DNA of 64,000 nt from contig NC_084497.1 of assembly GCF_030035675.1 (NCBI RefSeq), forward strand, positions 29,007,937 to 29,071,936, in the 5' to 3' direction. A program made the position numbers and the translations under genes. This DNA is from Rhineura floridana (lineage: Eukaryota > Chordata > Lepidosauria > Squamata > Rhineuridae). The notes under the pieces are model-generated. The model was not told where the DNA came from. It saw nothing but the letters and a program-made list of their open reading frames with translations, and ran no database searches. Position 1 is the stretch's first letter. Each line of letters starts with the position of its first letter. Below are positions 43,357 through 53,880 of the stretch, piece by piece.

Positions 43357-43620
43357 GCCTAGATGGGCCCATGGTCTCAGTCTAAGGTGCTTTCCTATGT
43401 TTTTGTTTAAAACATCCCTTAATTCAGAACCATGAGGACTAGAATCTTACTTTATTTTTAGTGGGGAAGGACCATAGCTCAGTGGCAGAGCAACTGCTGT
43501 ATGTGGAGCAGCCGGGAATTGAACCTGGGACCTTCTACCACTGAGCCGTGGGCCTCTCCTTAAAAATAAAGCAAGCTTCTAGTCCTCATTATTCTAAGAA
43601 AACACAACACTGATATAAAC
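43357..43620. mobile_element. dimeric tRNA-SINE composite, copy 3, in inverted repeat
   Basis: A SINE 3' end, then the shared linker (AATTCAGAACCATGAGGACT to TTATTTTTAG) and a SINE head on the plus strand. The linker and head then recur inverted at about 43510-43605 (CTACCACTGAGCCGTGG, AAAAATAAAGCAAGCTTCTA). The two arms are about 70-95 bp. Confidence 0.65.
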
Positions 43621-43757
43621 AAGGAAGCTGCCTTGTCCTGGGTTAGACTGCTGGTGCATCTAGCTCAGAATTGTCTGCACTGACTGGCAGAGGCTCTCCA
43701 GGGCTTCAGGCAGGCACCTCTTCCAGCCCTACCTAAAGATGGCAGGGACTGAACCTT
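43620..43757 (-). mobile_element. tRNA-derived SINE, 3' part
   Basis: The plus strand reads AAGGAAGCTGCCTTGTCCTG, ATCTAGCTCAGAATTGTCTG and CACTGACTGGCAGAGGCTCT. Confidence 0.75.
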
Positions 43758-43805
43758 ATATATATTCTAGAGAACATCAGCTCCCCTCCCCAATCTCCCT
43801 CATCC

Positions 43806-43833
43806 CCCCAACACACACACACACACACACACA
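43806..43833. repeat. (CA)n microsatellite
   Basis: About 13 CA units. Confidence 0.9.
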
Positions 43834-43859
43834 CAGTGCTGTCTCAAAAACTCTCAGGT

Positions 43860-44530
43860 GTTGGAAGACGAAAGAAAGCTTAAATTAACATGCACCTGCA
43901 TTGCTGGGCCAGAGGAGGTGATGGGAATAAATGATGGAGGCGCCTAATTAGGGCGTTTTGTTTCCTTATTAAAACAAGTTGGCGGAAGAGTGTGCGTGTG
44001 TGTGTTGCAGGGAGAGTGGCCTTTGCTTCCCGCACTCCCTCTCAGAAAGGCTCAGCGCATGGCTGTTTCCCCCCACTCCCATATTAATATTCCCCCTGGG
44101 CAGACGAGGCAGGAGTTCCCAGCCTGTTCCCACGGATGGCAAGGCCTTGCCCAAAAGCCCACACCCCCAGGGCTGTGTGGAATGTATGCAATTAAAGGAG
44201 AGGATCCCAACTGTACAGTGCCCTGGAGCTGGGGGGGCGGGCAGGGAAGAGAAGATGAATTCTGCAACCAGCAGTCATCCTAGAGGGTGAGCATCATTCA
44301 TCTTATTTTGCATAATTTATTCTACATTCCTCCCCTTAAACTATTTTGTTGCATAATTGATTCTTCAGAATAGTTATGCAGAGAGGGGGAAACAAATCCC
44401 CCCCTCTCTCTGCAAGCCATTTGAAAATCTCATTCAACCACCCCCACGCTGGCTTTGGAGATTTCCCTTGGGGCTCTTTTGCAGGCTTTCTAGCATCTTT
44501 TTCATAAGGACTAGAAACTTGAGGTGTTAG
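43860..44530. other. candidate conserved non-coding block
   Basis: Repeat-free; GCTTAAATTAACATGCACC, GCGCCTAATTAGGGCG (palindromic ATTA core), ATTTTGCATAATTTATTC, TTGCATAATTGATTC and AGTTATGCAGAG. It sits 0.8-1.4 kb past the IGSF21 stop and may overlap a long 3' UTR or an enhancer. Confidence 0.4.
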
Positions 44531-44607
44531 ATATTGAAATACATAAAAAACTGAGCTTCTGAAGCTGAATTCTGTGCTGTAGCTATGTGGGATTCATTTT
44601 ATGGAAC

Positions 44608-44797
44608 TCAGGCAGCTGCTTTATACTGAGCCAGACCATTGGTTCATCTAGCTCAGTACTGTCTACACTGACTGGCAGAGGCTCTCCAGAAATTCAGGCA
44701 GGAGCTTTTCTCAGCCCTGCCTGGAGATGCTGCCAGAGATCAAACCTGGGACTTTTTGCATGCACAGCAGGGACTCTGCCCCGAGCTACGGCTCTAT
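44608..44797 (-). mobile_element. tRNA-derived SINE
   Basis: The plus strand reads CTTTATACTGAGCCAGACCA, CTCAGTACTGTCTACACTGA and CTGCCCCGAGCTACGGCTC. Near-complete, minus orientation. Confidence 0.8.
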
Positions 44798-45059
44798 GAC
44801 CCTTTCCTGAGAGCATATACAAAGTGTCATAAGCTCAAATCTACTTGGGATGGGTGATCATCTACCTTAGTTCCTTATTCTGTTGGCATGTCCTGGGAAA
44901 TTCTTTTGTGTGCAATTATGATTGTTTCACACGGACTCAGAGATTCTGGCCAACCTGCTTTTTTTTTTAAAAAAAACACCCACCTGCATACAACGGACCA
45001 AGAAAATAATCGCCTTTAGCATTATCTCCAAGATATTATTATTGGGTGGTGTGTGTGTT

Positions 45060-45083
45060 TTTAATCATTATTTTGTTTTTAAT
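45060..45083 (-). promoter_or_regulatory. candidate poly(A) signals (two ATTAAA) for IGSF21
   Basis: Two minus-strand ATTAAA hexamers (45083-45078 and 45065-45060) lie about 200-220 bp past the IGSF21 stop. Use is unproven. Confidence 0.25.
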
Positions 45084-45281
45084 TAAATTGAATGAGAAAG
45101 CCAGGACACAGACCGCAGGAGACCGATAACAAGACCGTAAATCGTTTTAGAAAAAAAGAAAAGGAAAACAGAAAGAACAGAGAGAGAGAAAGCAAAAGGA
45201 CAGAAGGCCGATCATTGGAGACGTGAATGCCGAATGGTGTCGTTGGAGGGAGGAAAAGGGGGATCTCCGAGCTGAATCCTC

Positions 45282-45355
45282 TCACGTTAGTTCTAAGGTA
45301 ACTGTTAAGATGATGGCCAGAACAAAGTTAACACCGCAGCAGCTGGTTGATGCAC
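45282..45355 (-). CDS. IGSF21: IGSF21 last coding exon (GPI-signal tail)
   Basis: The acceptor TTCCCTGTAG precedes the exon, which completes a split glycine codon and encodes ASTSCCGVNFVLAIILTVTL followed by ELT and a TGA stop (45284-45282). The hydrophobic tail ending in ELT matches the mammalian end (from memory RLTLVLALTVILELT). Family knowledge: IGSF21 is a GPI-linked synaptic protein binding neurexin-2-alpha at inhibitory synapses, and such a terminal hydrophobic segment is the expected attachment signal, with small residues (S, N, G, A) just before it. The first half of the exon differs strongly from mammals and gains two cysteines, while the last half is kept. Phase 1 entry fits the previous exon. 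Identification rests on phase, order and the LEL-T ending. Confidence 0.88.
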
Positions 45356-45707
45356 CTACAGGGAAAAGAGGATGGATACAGGGGGGGGGGAAGACTTTTT
45401 TTTACACATACAGAAGCCTAAACGTGGACACAGTTTCATGACAGGGCTGTGCCCAGATCCCAGACCAAACTGGCCTGACAGCACCTCCGCCTCCCTCTTT
45501 CTGTCTCCCAACCACAGGTCTAATTTGGGTTTTAAAATTGGGCTCTCCTCCCCCCTCCCCAATCAATTTGGAGCCCAGATCTGAGTCAGGCCAGCCCCAG
45601 ATCGTTCCATTTCAGATTGGGCTGTGGATAGACGAGTGTGGGTTTGCGTGCGTCTGTGTGTGGTCTTCAATGTCCTACTTCATAATCTCGCACAGGGTGG
45701 CCATTAG

Positions 45708-46465
45708 AGATGGATAAATCTGTCAGTTTTGGTTTCTCTCTGGCCATATCCGCACCAGATGTTTATTCCACTTTAAACAGTCATGACTTGCCTCAAATAA
45801 TCCTGGGAAGTGTAGTCTGTGAAGGGTGCTGAGATTTGTTAGGAAACCTTTACTCCCCTTCAGAAAGCTACAATTCCCAGAGTTCTCTGGGAAGAGGGAC
45901 TGACTGCTAAAGCACTCTGGTAATTGTAGTTCTGTGAGAGGAATGGGGTCTCCTAACAACTCTCAGCTCCCTTCACAAACTACCCTTCCCAGGATTCTTT
46001 CGGGGAAGCCATGACTGTGTAAAGTAGAATAATAGTGGAATGAATGTTTGGTGGGAATGTGGCCTCTGTCACTTTCTCATTTTTTCAATCCTAAATTCAG
46101 TTCTCCACATTTCTGCAGCAGTTTCCAACTATATATCCTCTGGAAAATTCACCAGCAGTTTAGTGTGCATTTCTCCTAGCATACACATTTTTGCATGCAG
46201 TTTTCACTAATATACCCTGGGGTTTTTTTGCAACCACTTCTCCCTGGCTGAATGTCTTTTTTTTGGTCTGTTATTGTCACAAATGAATGCATTTTTAATG
46301 CAAACTTTAATATGTTCTCTTTCTTTTTCTTTTACACATCATTTGGTTAGTGAACTGCATTACAAAATTTGGATATGCGCAAATTTCAAATGAGAACGGT
46401 GGTTCGGTTTGCATGTTGTCTGGAAATGCAAACACAACTGAATTTCTCCCCGTCTCTATTGGCCA
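45708..46465 (+). repeat. 'T5GCA' repeat family D interrupted by a TIR element
   Basis: The family start (GAGATGGATAAATCTGTCAG) and body (46063-46465, ending CTGAATTTCTCCCCGTC) are split by the DNA transposon at 45743-46063. Confidence 0.65.
45743..46063. mobile_element. long-TIR non-autonomous DNA transposon
   Basis: The ends GGCCATATCCGCACCAGATG and, reversed, GGCCACATTCCCACCAAAC are inverted repeats of about 45 bp. The inside holds the CTACAATTCCCAGAGTTC blocks also found in 16293-16814. It interrupts a family D repeat, so it is younger than that repeat. Confidence 0.7.
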
Positions 46466-46554
46466 TGCCTCCTAATTTGCAGAGGAGAGTCCTCTGTTTG
46501 AAGGGCTGCTCGGTCCTAATCTGGGTTAAAGATAAAGAAGAAGAGAGAACAGAG

Positions 46555-46765
46555 GGAAGGCCCATCTAGGCCAGCATCCTGTTCTCCCGGTTGCCAACCA
46601 GGTGCCCCCAATGGGAAGCCCACCAGCAGGACCTGAGTGCAACAGCAGCTCTCCCCTCCTGTGGTTTCCAGCAACTGGCGTTCAGAGGCATCCTGCCTCC
46701 AGCAGTGGAGGGAGAGCATAGCCACTGTGGCTAGTAGCCATATCCTCCATGATCAGTGGGGCAGG
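46555..46765 (-). mobile_element. CR1-like LINE 3' end in IGSF21 intron
   Basis: The plus strand reads GGCCCATCTAGGCCAGCATC, CCCAATGGGAAGCCCACCAG and GCAACTGGCGTTCAGAGGCA, the reversed common 3' region. Confidence 0.65.
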
Positions 46766-46810
46766 GGTTAGGACTGCACCCTAAATCAATAAATACAGGC
46801 TTTGCCTTAC

Positions 46811-46849
46811 CATTTGAGTCTTCTGTTCCTCTTGGGATGTTTGGGTTTT
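46811..46849 (-). CDS. IGSF21: IGSF21 39-bp microexon
   Basis: The acceptor TTTCTAATTAG and donor GTAAGGC bound 39 bp that encode NPNIPRGTEDSN, with a split Glu codon at the front and a split Gly codon at the end. The peptide agrees with my memory of the mammalian sequence ENPNIPRGTEDSNG. Both splice phases are 1, so skipping would keep the frame. It forms the short stalk between the last Ig-like domain and the C-terminal hydrophobic tail, next to the likely GPI attachment region. It is too small for an open-frame scan and was found by matching the expected protein. Confidence 0.95.
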
Positions 46850-47609
46850 CTAATTAGAAAAGAAGGAAAAGTGGATGGAAAAGAATTAGATGGTCATGTC
46901 ACATGTGGGAGACCATCGTACGGTTGCCAGACATGATCAAAACATTTGACAGCGGCAACTTTGGCTCATGAATGGAAGCAGAATGAGAAATCTAAAGAGC
47001 CCGAGTTTAGTTATAGAAAATCAGGATGGCCGGGAGGGTCACTGTCTGACACAGTTGCATGCACCCACAATGCACCCACGTACACGCACACCCACAACAT
47101 GTCATCAAAAGGAAACATGATGGCAGGGAGCATCTCCATCTACAGTGAACAGGGAGAAAGAAGTGAGGGAAATGATGGTGGCAGAGAGGGGATCATGTAC
47201 AGAGGGCAAACGTCTGGGGCTCACATGCTAGTGGTGGGCGAGGCAAGAGGCAAAAGAGGGCAGAGCAATGAATGCAAGTGTTTACCTTTGCATAGTAAGC
47301 TAGTTTCTACACACACACCTCTCAATCCCCCATCCAGGCAGAGATCAGCCAGAGAAAAGCACTCAAGGAGGCCATTAAGTAGGAATGGTGATGGGTGGGG
47401 CCTGGGGCAAAGGGGTGTGCCTTAGGAGAAGGGGTGGCCCATGCAGAGTCCCAAGGGCCAGATACAGAGACCAGGAAGGCTGCATTCAGCCCCAGGTGTG
47501 AGATTCCCTTATCCTGCCACAGAGGCTGGTTGCTGAAGGACTTCTATGAAGCTGGGGAAATGTGTTGGAAGTCTCGGTACACAACTCAGCTTGGTGGGTT
47601 TGCATGGGA

Positions 47610-47985
47610 TTAAAGTAGATTGTTCCCTAGACTGTCTTTCTGACCTATCCTGTGCTGACCTTCCTTCAGGTGCTAGACTGGTACTCTTAGCAGTTGCTGA
47701 CCTCATTTCCTGCTCTTCCCTTCTTCGTTGTCCCACCTTAGGAGAAGTCATATCTTTCCTTTGTCTCTTTCTCTCTCTGGCAAGCCAGAGCTAGGAACTC
47801 TTTTATATCAAGCAAGTATTTCCAGTAATAAATCTAAGGTTTCTTATTTTTCCAAAACCCAGACTCTCAGTGTGATTATCTCCAGGGTAGAGTGTGCGCC
47901 TTCCACCAGGATTCACAGACAGGTCAGCTACACTGTTGTGTTGCTCTTCTGCTAACAAAATGATGGTGTCAGAAAGGGGATGATG
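47610..47985 (+). mobile_element. LTR-like retroelement fossil with primer-site-like end
   Basis: A block related to 49390-49730, 51700-52090 and, reversed, 62270-62500. It contains a TATA-like CTTTTATATCAAG and an AATAAA, and is followed by TGGTGTCAGAAAGGGGAT, which resembles a tRNA-Leu primer-binding site as seen after LTRs. No coding region was seen; it is a broken or solo remnant. The LTR assignment is inference. Confidence 0.45.
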
Positions 47986-48051
47986 TGTGGAGGGTCAAGG
48001 CACAGAGACCGGTTACCCGATGGCTGCAAATGGAAGAATAGTAACCCCTCA

Positions 48052-48282
<231 letters not shown>

Positions 48283-48315
48283 TCAGTAAAGCCACAAGGT
48301 TTAATTTATCACATT

Positions 48316-48395
48316 TTTACTCAGAGTATATCCAGCAATATTAATAGAGCCAAGGTAGTCATGTCCAGTAACTTCAATGGGTCTACTCTGAGTTA
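48316..48395. repeat. palindromic MITE (family G)
   Basis: TTACTCAGAGTATATCCAGC and CTTCAATGGGTCTACTCTGA form an imperfect inverted repeat, as at 53205-53282. Confidence 0.5.
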
Positions 48396-49199
48396 GAGAT
48401 GGTGCAGAATATTTGCAAGATTGCATTTGGTATGGAATTCTGGGATAATCCACAAGTTTGTCTTGTCGTCGAATCGGCTCCCGCTCTTTGTACGTGTTCA
48501 CAGCTGTTGGCAACACCTTTTTTTTTAAAAAAAAATCCATGCCACCAATTATGTAATTATTTCTGTAAATATTTTTGTAATCAGCTGTTGCTGTATACAT
48601 TATATAAATTATACAGTAGCATAAGGAATAATGGGGAAAATTACTTATTTTTTGGAAAAAAATAACAAAGAAAAGAGAGAAGCAGGAATCGCGATAACTA
48701 GCAGAACACAATTTATGGCGAATTGTAACTGACAGCCCATTTGACAAATTGAAGGACGAAATGTCATCAGGTAGCGAACCCCATCCCTACTCCGAGTAGG
48801 ACTAACATTGTATACAACCCACTATGCTCGTCTCGAAGAAGAGGGTGAGCCTTACAAGGCCTCTGGATTGGGAAATAAAACCCAAGCCAGAGAAGAAGGT
48901 GGTAGATAGGTCTGCATGGGAAAGACTAGGCAGAGAGAGGAAACTCCATGCTTCCTAGAGTGTCCTTTCCTTCACAAGGGGATGGGGAACGACATCCAGG
49001 CCATGACCCACCCTGCTTCTGCAGGACTGGCTGGTGCTGGGGAAAGCTTAATCGCATTTTGCCATCAGAGAAGCTGATCAGAAGTTCAACTGAAGGTGTC
49101 GGACTTGCAAGCATAGAAAGAAAGAGAGAGAACCAACTCACAGCTTTGTTGGGGGCAACCTGAGATATTTCTGCTGCTCCAGGCGCCTGCACCACCCTG
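48396..49199. other. IGSF21 intron stretch, mostly unassigned
   Basis: A/T-rich with T and A homopolymers at 48519-48536. A fragment related to the LTR-like family begins near 48900. No gene. Confidence 0.35.
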
Positions 49200-49385
49200 T
49201 ATTTTCACTGGAAGTTGTAATCACTGTTTTTTAATAATGTTATTTGTTATTTAATTTTTGTAAATTGTATTGTTTTATTGATGTATTTCTATATTTGTGT
49301 TTTTCTTGTAAGCTGCCTTGAGGGCTTTTTGGCCATAAGGCGGGGTATAAATAAACTACAATAATAATAATTATAATTATAATCT
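49200..49385 (+). mobile_element. L2-like LINE 3' end
   Basis: TTTTCTTGTAAGCTGCCTTG, AAGGCGGGGTATAAATAAAC, then a short (AAT)n tail. Confidence 0.75.
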
Positions 49386-49389
49386 GTGC

Positions 49390-49730
49390 TGATCTATCTT
49401 CCAGTGCTAAACTGATACTCTCAGGGTTGCTGCCTTCACTTCTGACTTCCCTCTCCGCCTCTCTCTTCTTCTTTGGAGGAGGCCCTTGGACCTCTCTTCT
49501 CTCAAGATGCATCTCCACCTTACTTATAATAAAAGTACTCTTTGCCTCTCCATCTTGAGTTAGCCAGAACTAAGGATCTTTCCTATCAAACATGTGTTTC
49601 CTTTAACAAATACCAGTTTATAATTTCCTTAAAGCCAGAGTTTCAGTGTGATTGTATCCAGGTTAAAGGGCGCTCCTTCAACAGGGATCCCGTTCACAGT
49701 TCAGCTTCTGCCAGCATTCAGCTCCAATGC
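49390..49730 (+). mobile_element. LTR-like retroelement fossil
   Basis: Shares TCTGTGCTGATCTATCTTCC-like, GTTAGCCAGAACTAAGGATC and CAGAGTTTCAGTGTGATTGT words in the same order as 47610-47985 and 51700-52090. No internal region; a broken or solo copy. Confidence 0.4.
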
Positions 49731-50034
49731 TAACATGTTTAACACATTCTCCACACTGCATATGTTCCTGCAATCTCCTGCTTCCTGCAATCACCGTGTA
49801 ATGTCAACAGAGGTGCCAAGGAGGAAGAGGCATTAAAGAGCTCCAAGCTAATGGGGCAAGTGAAAACAGTCCGGGGGGGGGGGGCTTGAAAGCTTAATCC
49901 CACCACCTCACGGCTTGCAAAGGAGGGTGTAAAAAAAAAAGTATGAGAAAATTTACACATTCTCCTCCCCAGCTATTTATTAATTTTAATTTTTGCACAT
50001 GTCATCTTAGTGGGGTTGCATGTAGGGAGGGGTA

Positions 50035-50465
50035 AAATTCAATCCCGTTCACATTTAAAGATGAATCTATCAATTCCACACTTTCCGAAGCAATATGAGA
50101 ATCGAGACACAGCCCTCCTTCAAAATCTCCACGTTTCTGCATTTTGCAATGTGGGTCTCCAACCAACGTTTGCAGCAATGCATATATTAGGAAGAAGTGT
50201 ACACAAAAAGGAATACACTGGTGAAAAGAACAAACAAAAATGCATTATATCAGGGAAAACTGCTTGCAAAACTGCACATTAGTCAAAACCGCATACAAAA
50301 ATGTGTTTATTAGGAAAAAATGCACTGAAATGATGGAGAATTTTCATGAGCAATTTTTTTTAAAAAAAACCAACCCTGAAAGTTGCTGCAGAAATGGGGA
50401 GAAGTAAATTGAAGACTGGAAAAATGAGAAACAGAGAGAAGTGAAGCTGAGAGATTCTTCCACCC
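50035..50465 (-). repeat. 'T5GCA' repeat family D
   Basis: Near-complete reversed copy. It starts AAATTCAATCCCGTTCACAT, has ATTAGGAAGAAGTG and TTATTAGGAAAAAATGC words, and ends GATTCTTCCACCCCTAG. Confidence 0.7.
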
Positions 50466-50645
50466 CTAGTTGAATACAACCTACAGGAACTCGCCTGTAA
50501 CTCAGGATGGAAGAATCTGTCAATTCTGGTGGTCTTATTTTCTCACGTTTCCAGTCAGCGGTATAATACGTCCAGACTGGCACTGCCTGCCTGAAACAGC
50601 AGTGACTCTCCAAGGCCTTCCGCAGCCTGACAACCTGAACTATTA

Positions 50646-51020
<375 letters not shown>

Positions 51021-51089
51021 TCATCTAAGTCTGCAGTAGTGAACAGAGGGTTGCATTTAGCACTGCCCCATGAGAGCCAAGACAATTAG

Positions 51090-51345
51090 AGTGTGGTGTT
51101 AGCGCTAGGGAGACCTGGGTTCAAAACCCATCCAGATGTGACACTTGCTGGGTGATCTTGGATCCATCCATCTGTCTCTCTCTTCCACCTCACAGGGATG
51201 ATGTGTTGTGGGGATGAAATAGGAGACAGGAGAACCACAAATGCCACCTGGAGCTCCTTGGAGCACAGTGGGATATAAATATTTATTTATTTATTATTTT
51301 ATTTATATCCCACCCTTCCTTGTAGCAGGAGCCCATCTTAAATAT
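51090..51345 (+). mobile_element. MIR-like SINE followed by L2-type tail
   Basis: GTGTGGTGTTAGCGCTAGGG, box B GGGTTCAAAACCC, core ACCTCACAGGGATGATG, tail GTGGGATATAAAT. A reversed L2-like terminus follows at 51297-51345. Confidence 0.7.
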
Positions 51346-51699
51346 AAAGAAGAAAATAATTCAAGTCCCCACTGGCCAGTGTCTACATTCTCTTAAAGGC
51401 ACAGGAGCACCAAAGGCTTCCTCTCTGGTCAGCTGGCAACCTCATCCACTGCTCCTACATTGCCTCCAATAATTTGATTCCATGCCCCTGTTTTGTCTGC
51501 TCCCACAAGCTGCAGACTCTGCAATCCAGATGCAACGAGCACGCCAAGACATCTGAGCCAACACCCCCCCAACACACACACACACACTACCACCCACCTG
51601 CAGCGCTTGTTCATGGTGTGATCTCTTCACACTTTTGTAAACCTCTTGATCATTAAATGTGGGAGACAAAACTCCAGATGAAACTGTTGGAAGGGTTGG

Positions 51700-51872
51700 G
51701 CTGCAACGCAGGTTGCTGGGGGTTTGCATGGGAAGGATAGACAGAGAAGGGAAGATCCACGCATCCTAGACTGTCTTTCTGACCTAACCTGTGCTAGACT
51801 AGGTCCTTTTAGGGGTTGCTGACCTCATTTCTTGCTCTTTCCTTCTACATTGTCCCACCTTAGGAGAGGAGA

Positions 51873-51926
<54 letters not shown>

Positions 51927-52090
51927 CCTGCAGAGATGCAGGGAGCTCTTTGCATCTCCGACTTTAGTTAGCTAGAACAAGCACCTTTTCTATCCAAGTA
52001 TGTATTTCCTACAACAAACCAAGCTTCCTTTTTTTTCCCATAGCAGAAGTGTGACTGAAACCAAAGGTAAGGTTACTCATACATCATTCA
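51700..52090 (+). mobile_element. LTR-like retroelement fossil with (CT)n
   Basis: Same word order as 47610-47985 (GACTGTCTTTCTGACCTAAC, GCTGACCTCATTTCTTGCTC, TTGTCCCACCTTAGGAGA). A (CT)n microsatellite lies at 51876-51923. No coding part. Confidence 0.45.
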
Positions 52091-52374
52091 ATATACAGCC
52101 ACCTTCCAAGCTGTTATGCTCACTCTGCTAAAGTGATCCAACCGAAGCATCGTAGCAGTTAGAAACCATTTTGCACCAGGGGTTACGTTCTAAAGGTTCT
52201 GGGCTTTGGGTCTCAATTCTTTGACGTGGAGGAAAGGATAAAGGCAGAGGAGCCCTGATGGATCAGACCATAGGTCAATCTAGTTCACCCTCCGGTTTCC
52301 CACACTGGCCAACCAAATGCTTCTTGGAAGTCCAGAAACAGGTTAGGAAGATGATGCGATCCTCCCTGGCATGA
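52091..52374. other. IGSF21 intron stretch with partial CR1-like fragment
   Basis: Positions 52250-52340 resemble a CR1-like reversed end (GGAGCCCTGATGGATCAG). The rest is not recognised. Confidence 0.35.
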
Positions 52375-52660
52375 GATATTTATTTATTCAATTTATATCC
52401 TTCCTCCTAGAAGGAGCCTAGGGTGGCGAACAAAAACACTGAAAACACTCTACAATATCTTAAAAACAGACTTTAAAATACATTAAAACAATATTTTTTA
52501 AAGGCATATTAAAACAAAACATTTTTAAAGCTTTAAAAACATATTTAAAAACCATTCCAGCACAGACTCAGACTGGGATAAGGCCTCTACTTAAAAGGCT
52601 TGTTGAAAGAGGGAGGTCTTCAGTAGGTGCCGACAAGATAACAGAGATGGCACCTGTCTA
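52375..52660 (-). mobile_element. L2-like LINE 3' end
   Basis: The reversed terminus (TTATATCCTTCCTCCTAGAA), an A-rich 3' UTR and coding remnants at 52590-52650 (reversed frame). Confidence 0.7.
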
Positions 52661-52734
52661 ATATTTAAAGGAAGGGGAAGATTGAGGTAGATTTCCCCTG
52701 CACTTGGAAGTTCTATCCCTGTCATGGCTGACAA

Positions 52735-53560
52735 GAACCTAAGAAGAGCCCTTCTGAATTGAACCAATGACACAGCTAGACCAGCATCTGGTGCCCCACA
52801 GCAGCCAACCAGATGCCCCAATGGAAAGCCCACATGCAGGACCTAAGCAACTCTTCCCACTTGCAATTCCCAGCAACTGGAATTCAGAAACATACTGCCT
52901 CTGACACTGGAGGCAGAACATAGCCATCACAGCTAGTATCTGTCGTTCATAGCCTTATTCTCCATGAATTTTTTAAACTCCCTTTTAAAGCCATTCAAGT
53001 TGGGGCCATCATGATATCTTGTGGTAGCAAATTCCATATTCAGCTATGCACTGTGTGAAGAAGTCTCTCCTTCCTTCCTCTTTTTTTCTTGGGGAGGATC
53101 TTCCAACATTCAGCTTCATTGGATGGCCCCAGTGGGAGAGGGCGTGTTATGGCAGAGGAAGAAAAAACTCTCTCCACCCTGTGAAGAACTTTCCAACGCT
53201 AGTCTGACTTGGAGTAGACTCAATGAAATTAACGAACATAATTAACTTTGGTCCATTAATTTCAGTGAATCTACTCCGAGAAAAAAAGTTGTGTACAGCC
53301 TAAAACTTCTATTATATCACACCCCATCTTTTTTGTTCTAAACCAAAATTCCCCATATATAATATTTTCTCATTTGGGAGCCTGCTACAGCCCCATAATA
53401 ATCTCTATTGCCCTTTTCTGCACCTTCCCCAGCTCTGCAATATCCTTTTTGAGGTGCGGCAACCAGGACTATGCACCGCATTCCAAGTGTAGTCATGTGC
53501 CGCAGGATGGCCATTTTATTTTCAATACCTTTCCTAAGATGATCCCTCGGCCAGAATTCA
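52735..53560 (-). mobile_element. CR1-like LINE, longest copy, with nested palindromic MITE
   Basis: The reversed 3' end at 52735-52935 (CAGCATCTGGTGCCCC, CAACTGGAATTCAGAAACAT) continues through TTAAAGCCATTCAAGTTGGG, TGTGTGAAGAAGTCTCTCC and GAGGTGCGGCAACCAGGACT. The last resembles the CR1 3' UTR-proximal region known in birds. A palindromic family G MITE interrupts it at 53205-53282. Confidence 0.65.
53205..53282. mobile_element. palindromic MITE (family G)
   Basis: GGAGTAGACTCAATGAAATT pairs with the reverse of AATTTCAGTGAATCTACTCC. About 33-bp arms, no coding capacity. Confidence 0.65.
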
Positions 53561-53599
53561 GCAGTATTTTCCTGCTCTCCGCTTTCTAGTCAGAACCAA

Positions 53600-53880
53600 C
53601 TGGAAAATAATTTGCGTCAGTTATAATAAGCCACTGGATAAACGGGGTCAGGCATGCGAGAGGCAGAAGAAAACTGAAGCCAAGTTGTGTCTTTTGCAGA
53701 GATCAAGCTACAAAGCTCAGTGCGTAAATTAGAGACTTTCAGCACATTGCGCTCTTCAAAGGGTGCACAAAGATGTGCTGGAATTGATAAGGGTCAAAGC
53801 TGATTGGATGAAACAAGAGAGGTTACCTTGGCAACCAAGGATCTAAATTCCCTCGGTTTATGCCGATGAGACTGGGGTGA
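53600..53880. other. candidate enhancer (non-repetitive) with RFX X-box
   Basis: Repeat-free intronic block with GCGTCAGTTATAATAAGCC, AGTGCGTAAATTAGAGAC and AAAGCTGATTGGATG, ending in the X-box at 53822-53835. Its texture is that of a conserved element; no alignment was made. Confidence 0.45.
53822..53835. promoter_or_regulatory. RFX X-box
   Basis: GTTACC-TT-GGCAAC is a full two-half-site X-box with a 2-bp spacer, the RFX-family consensus (GTNRCC N0-3 RGYAAC). Confidence 0.65.
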
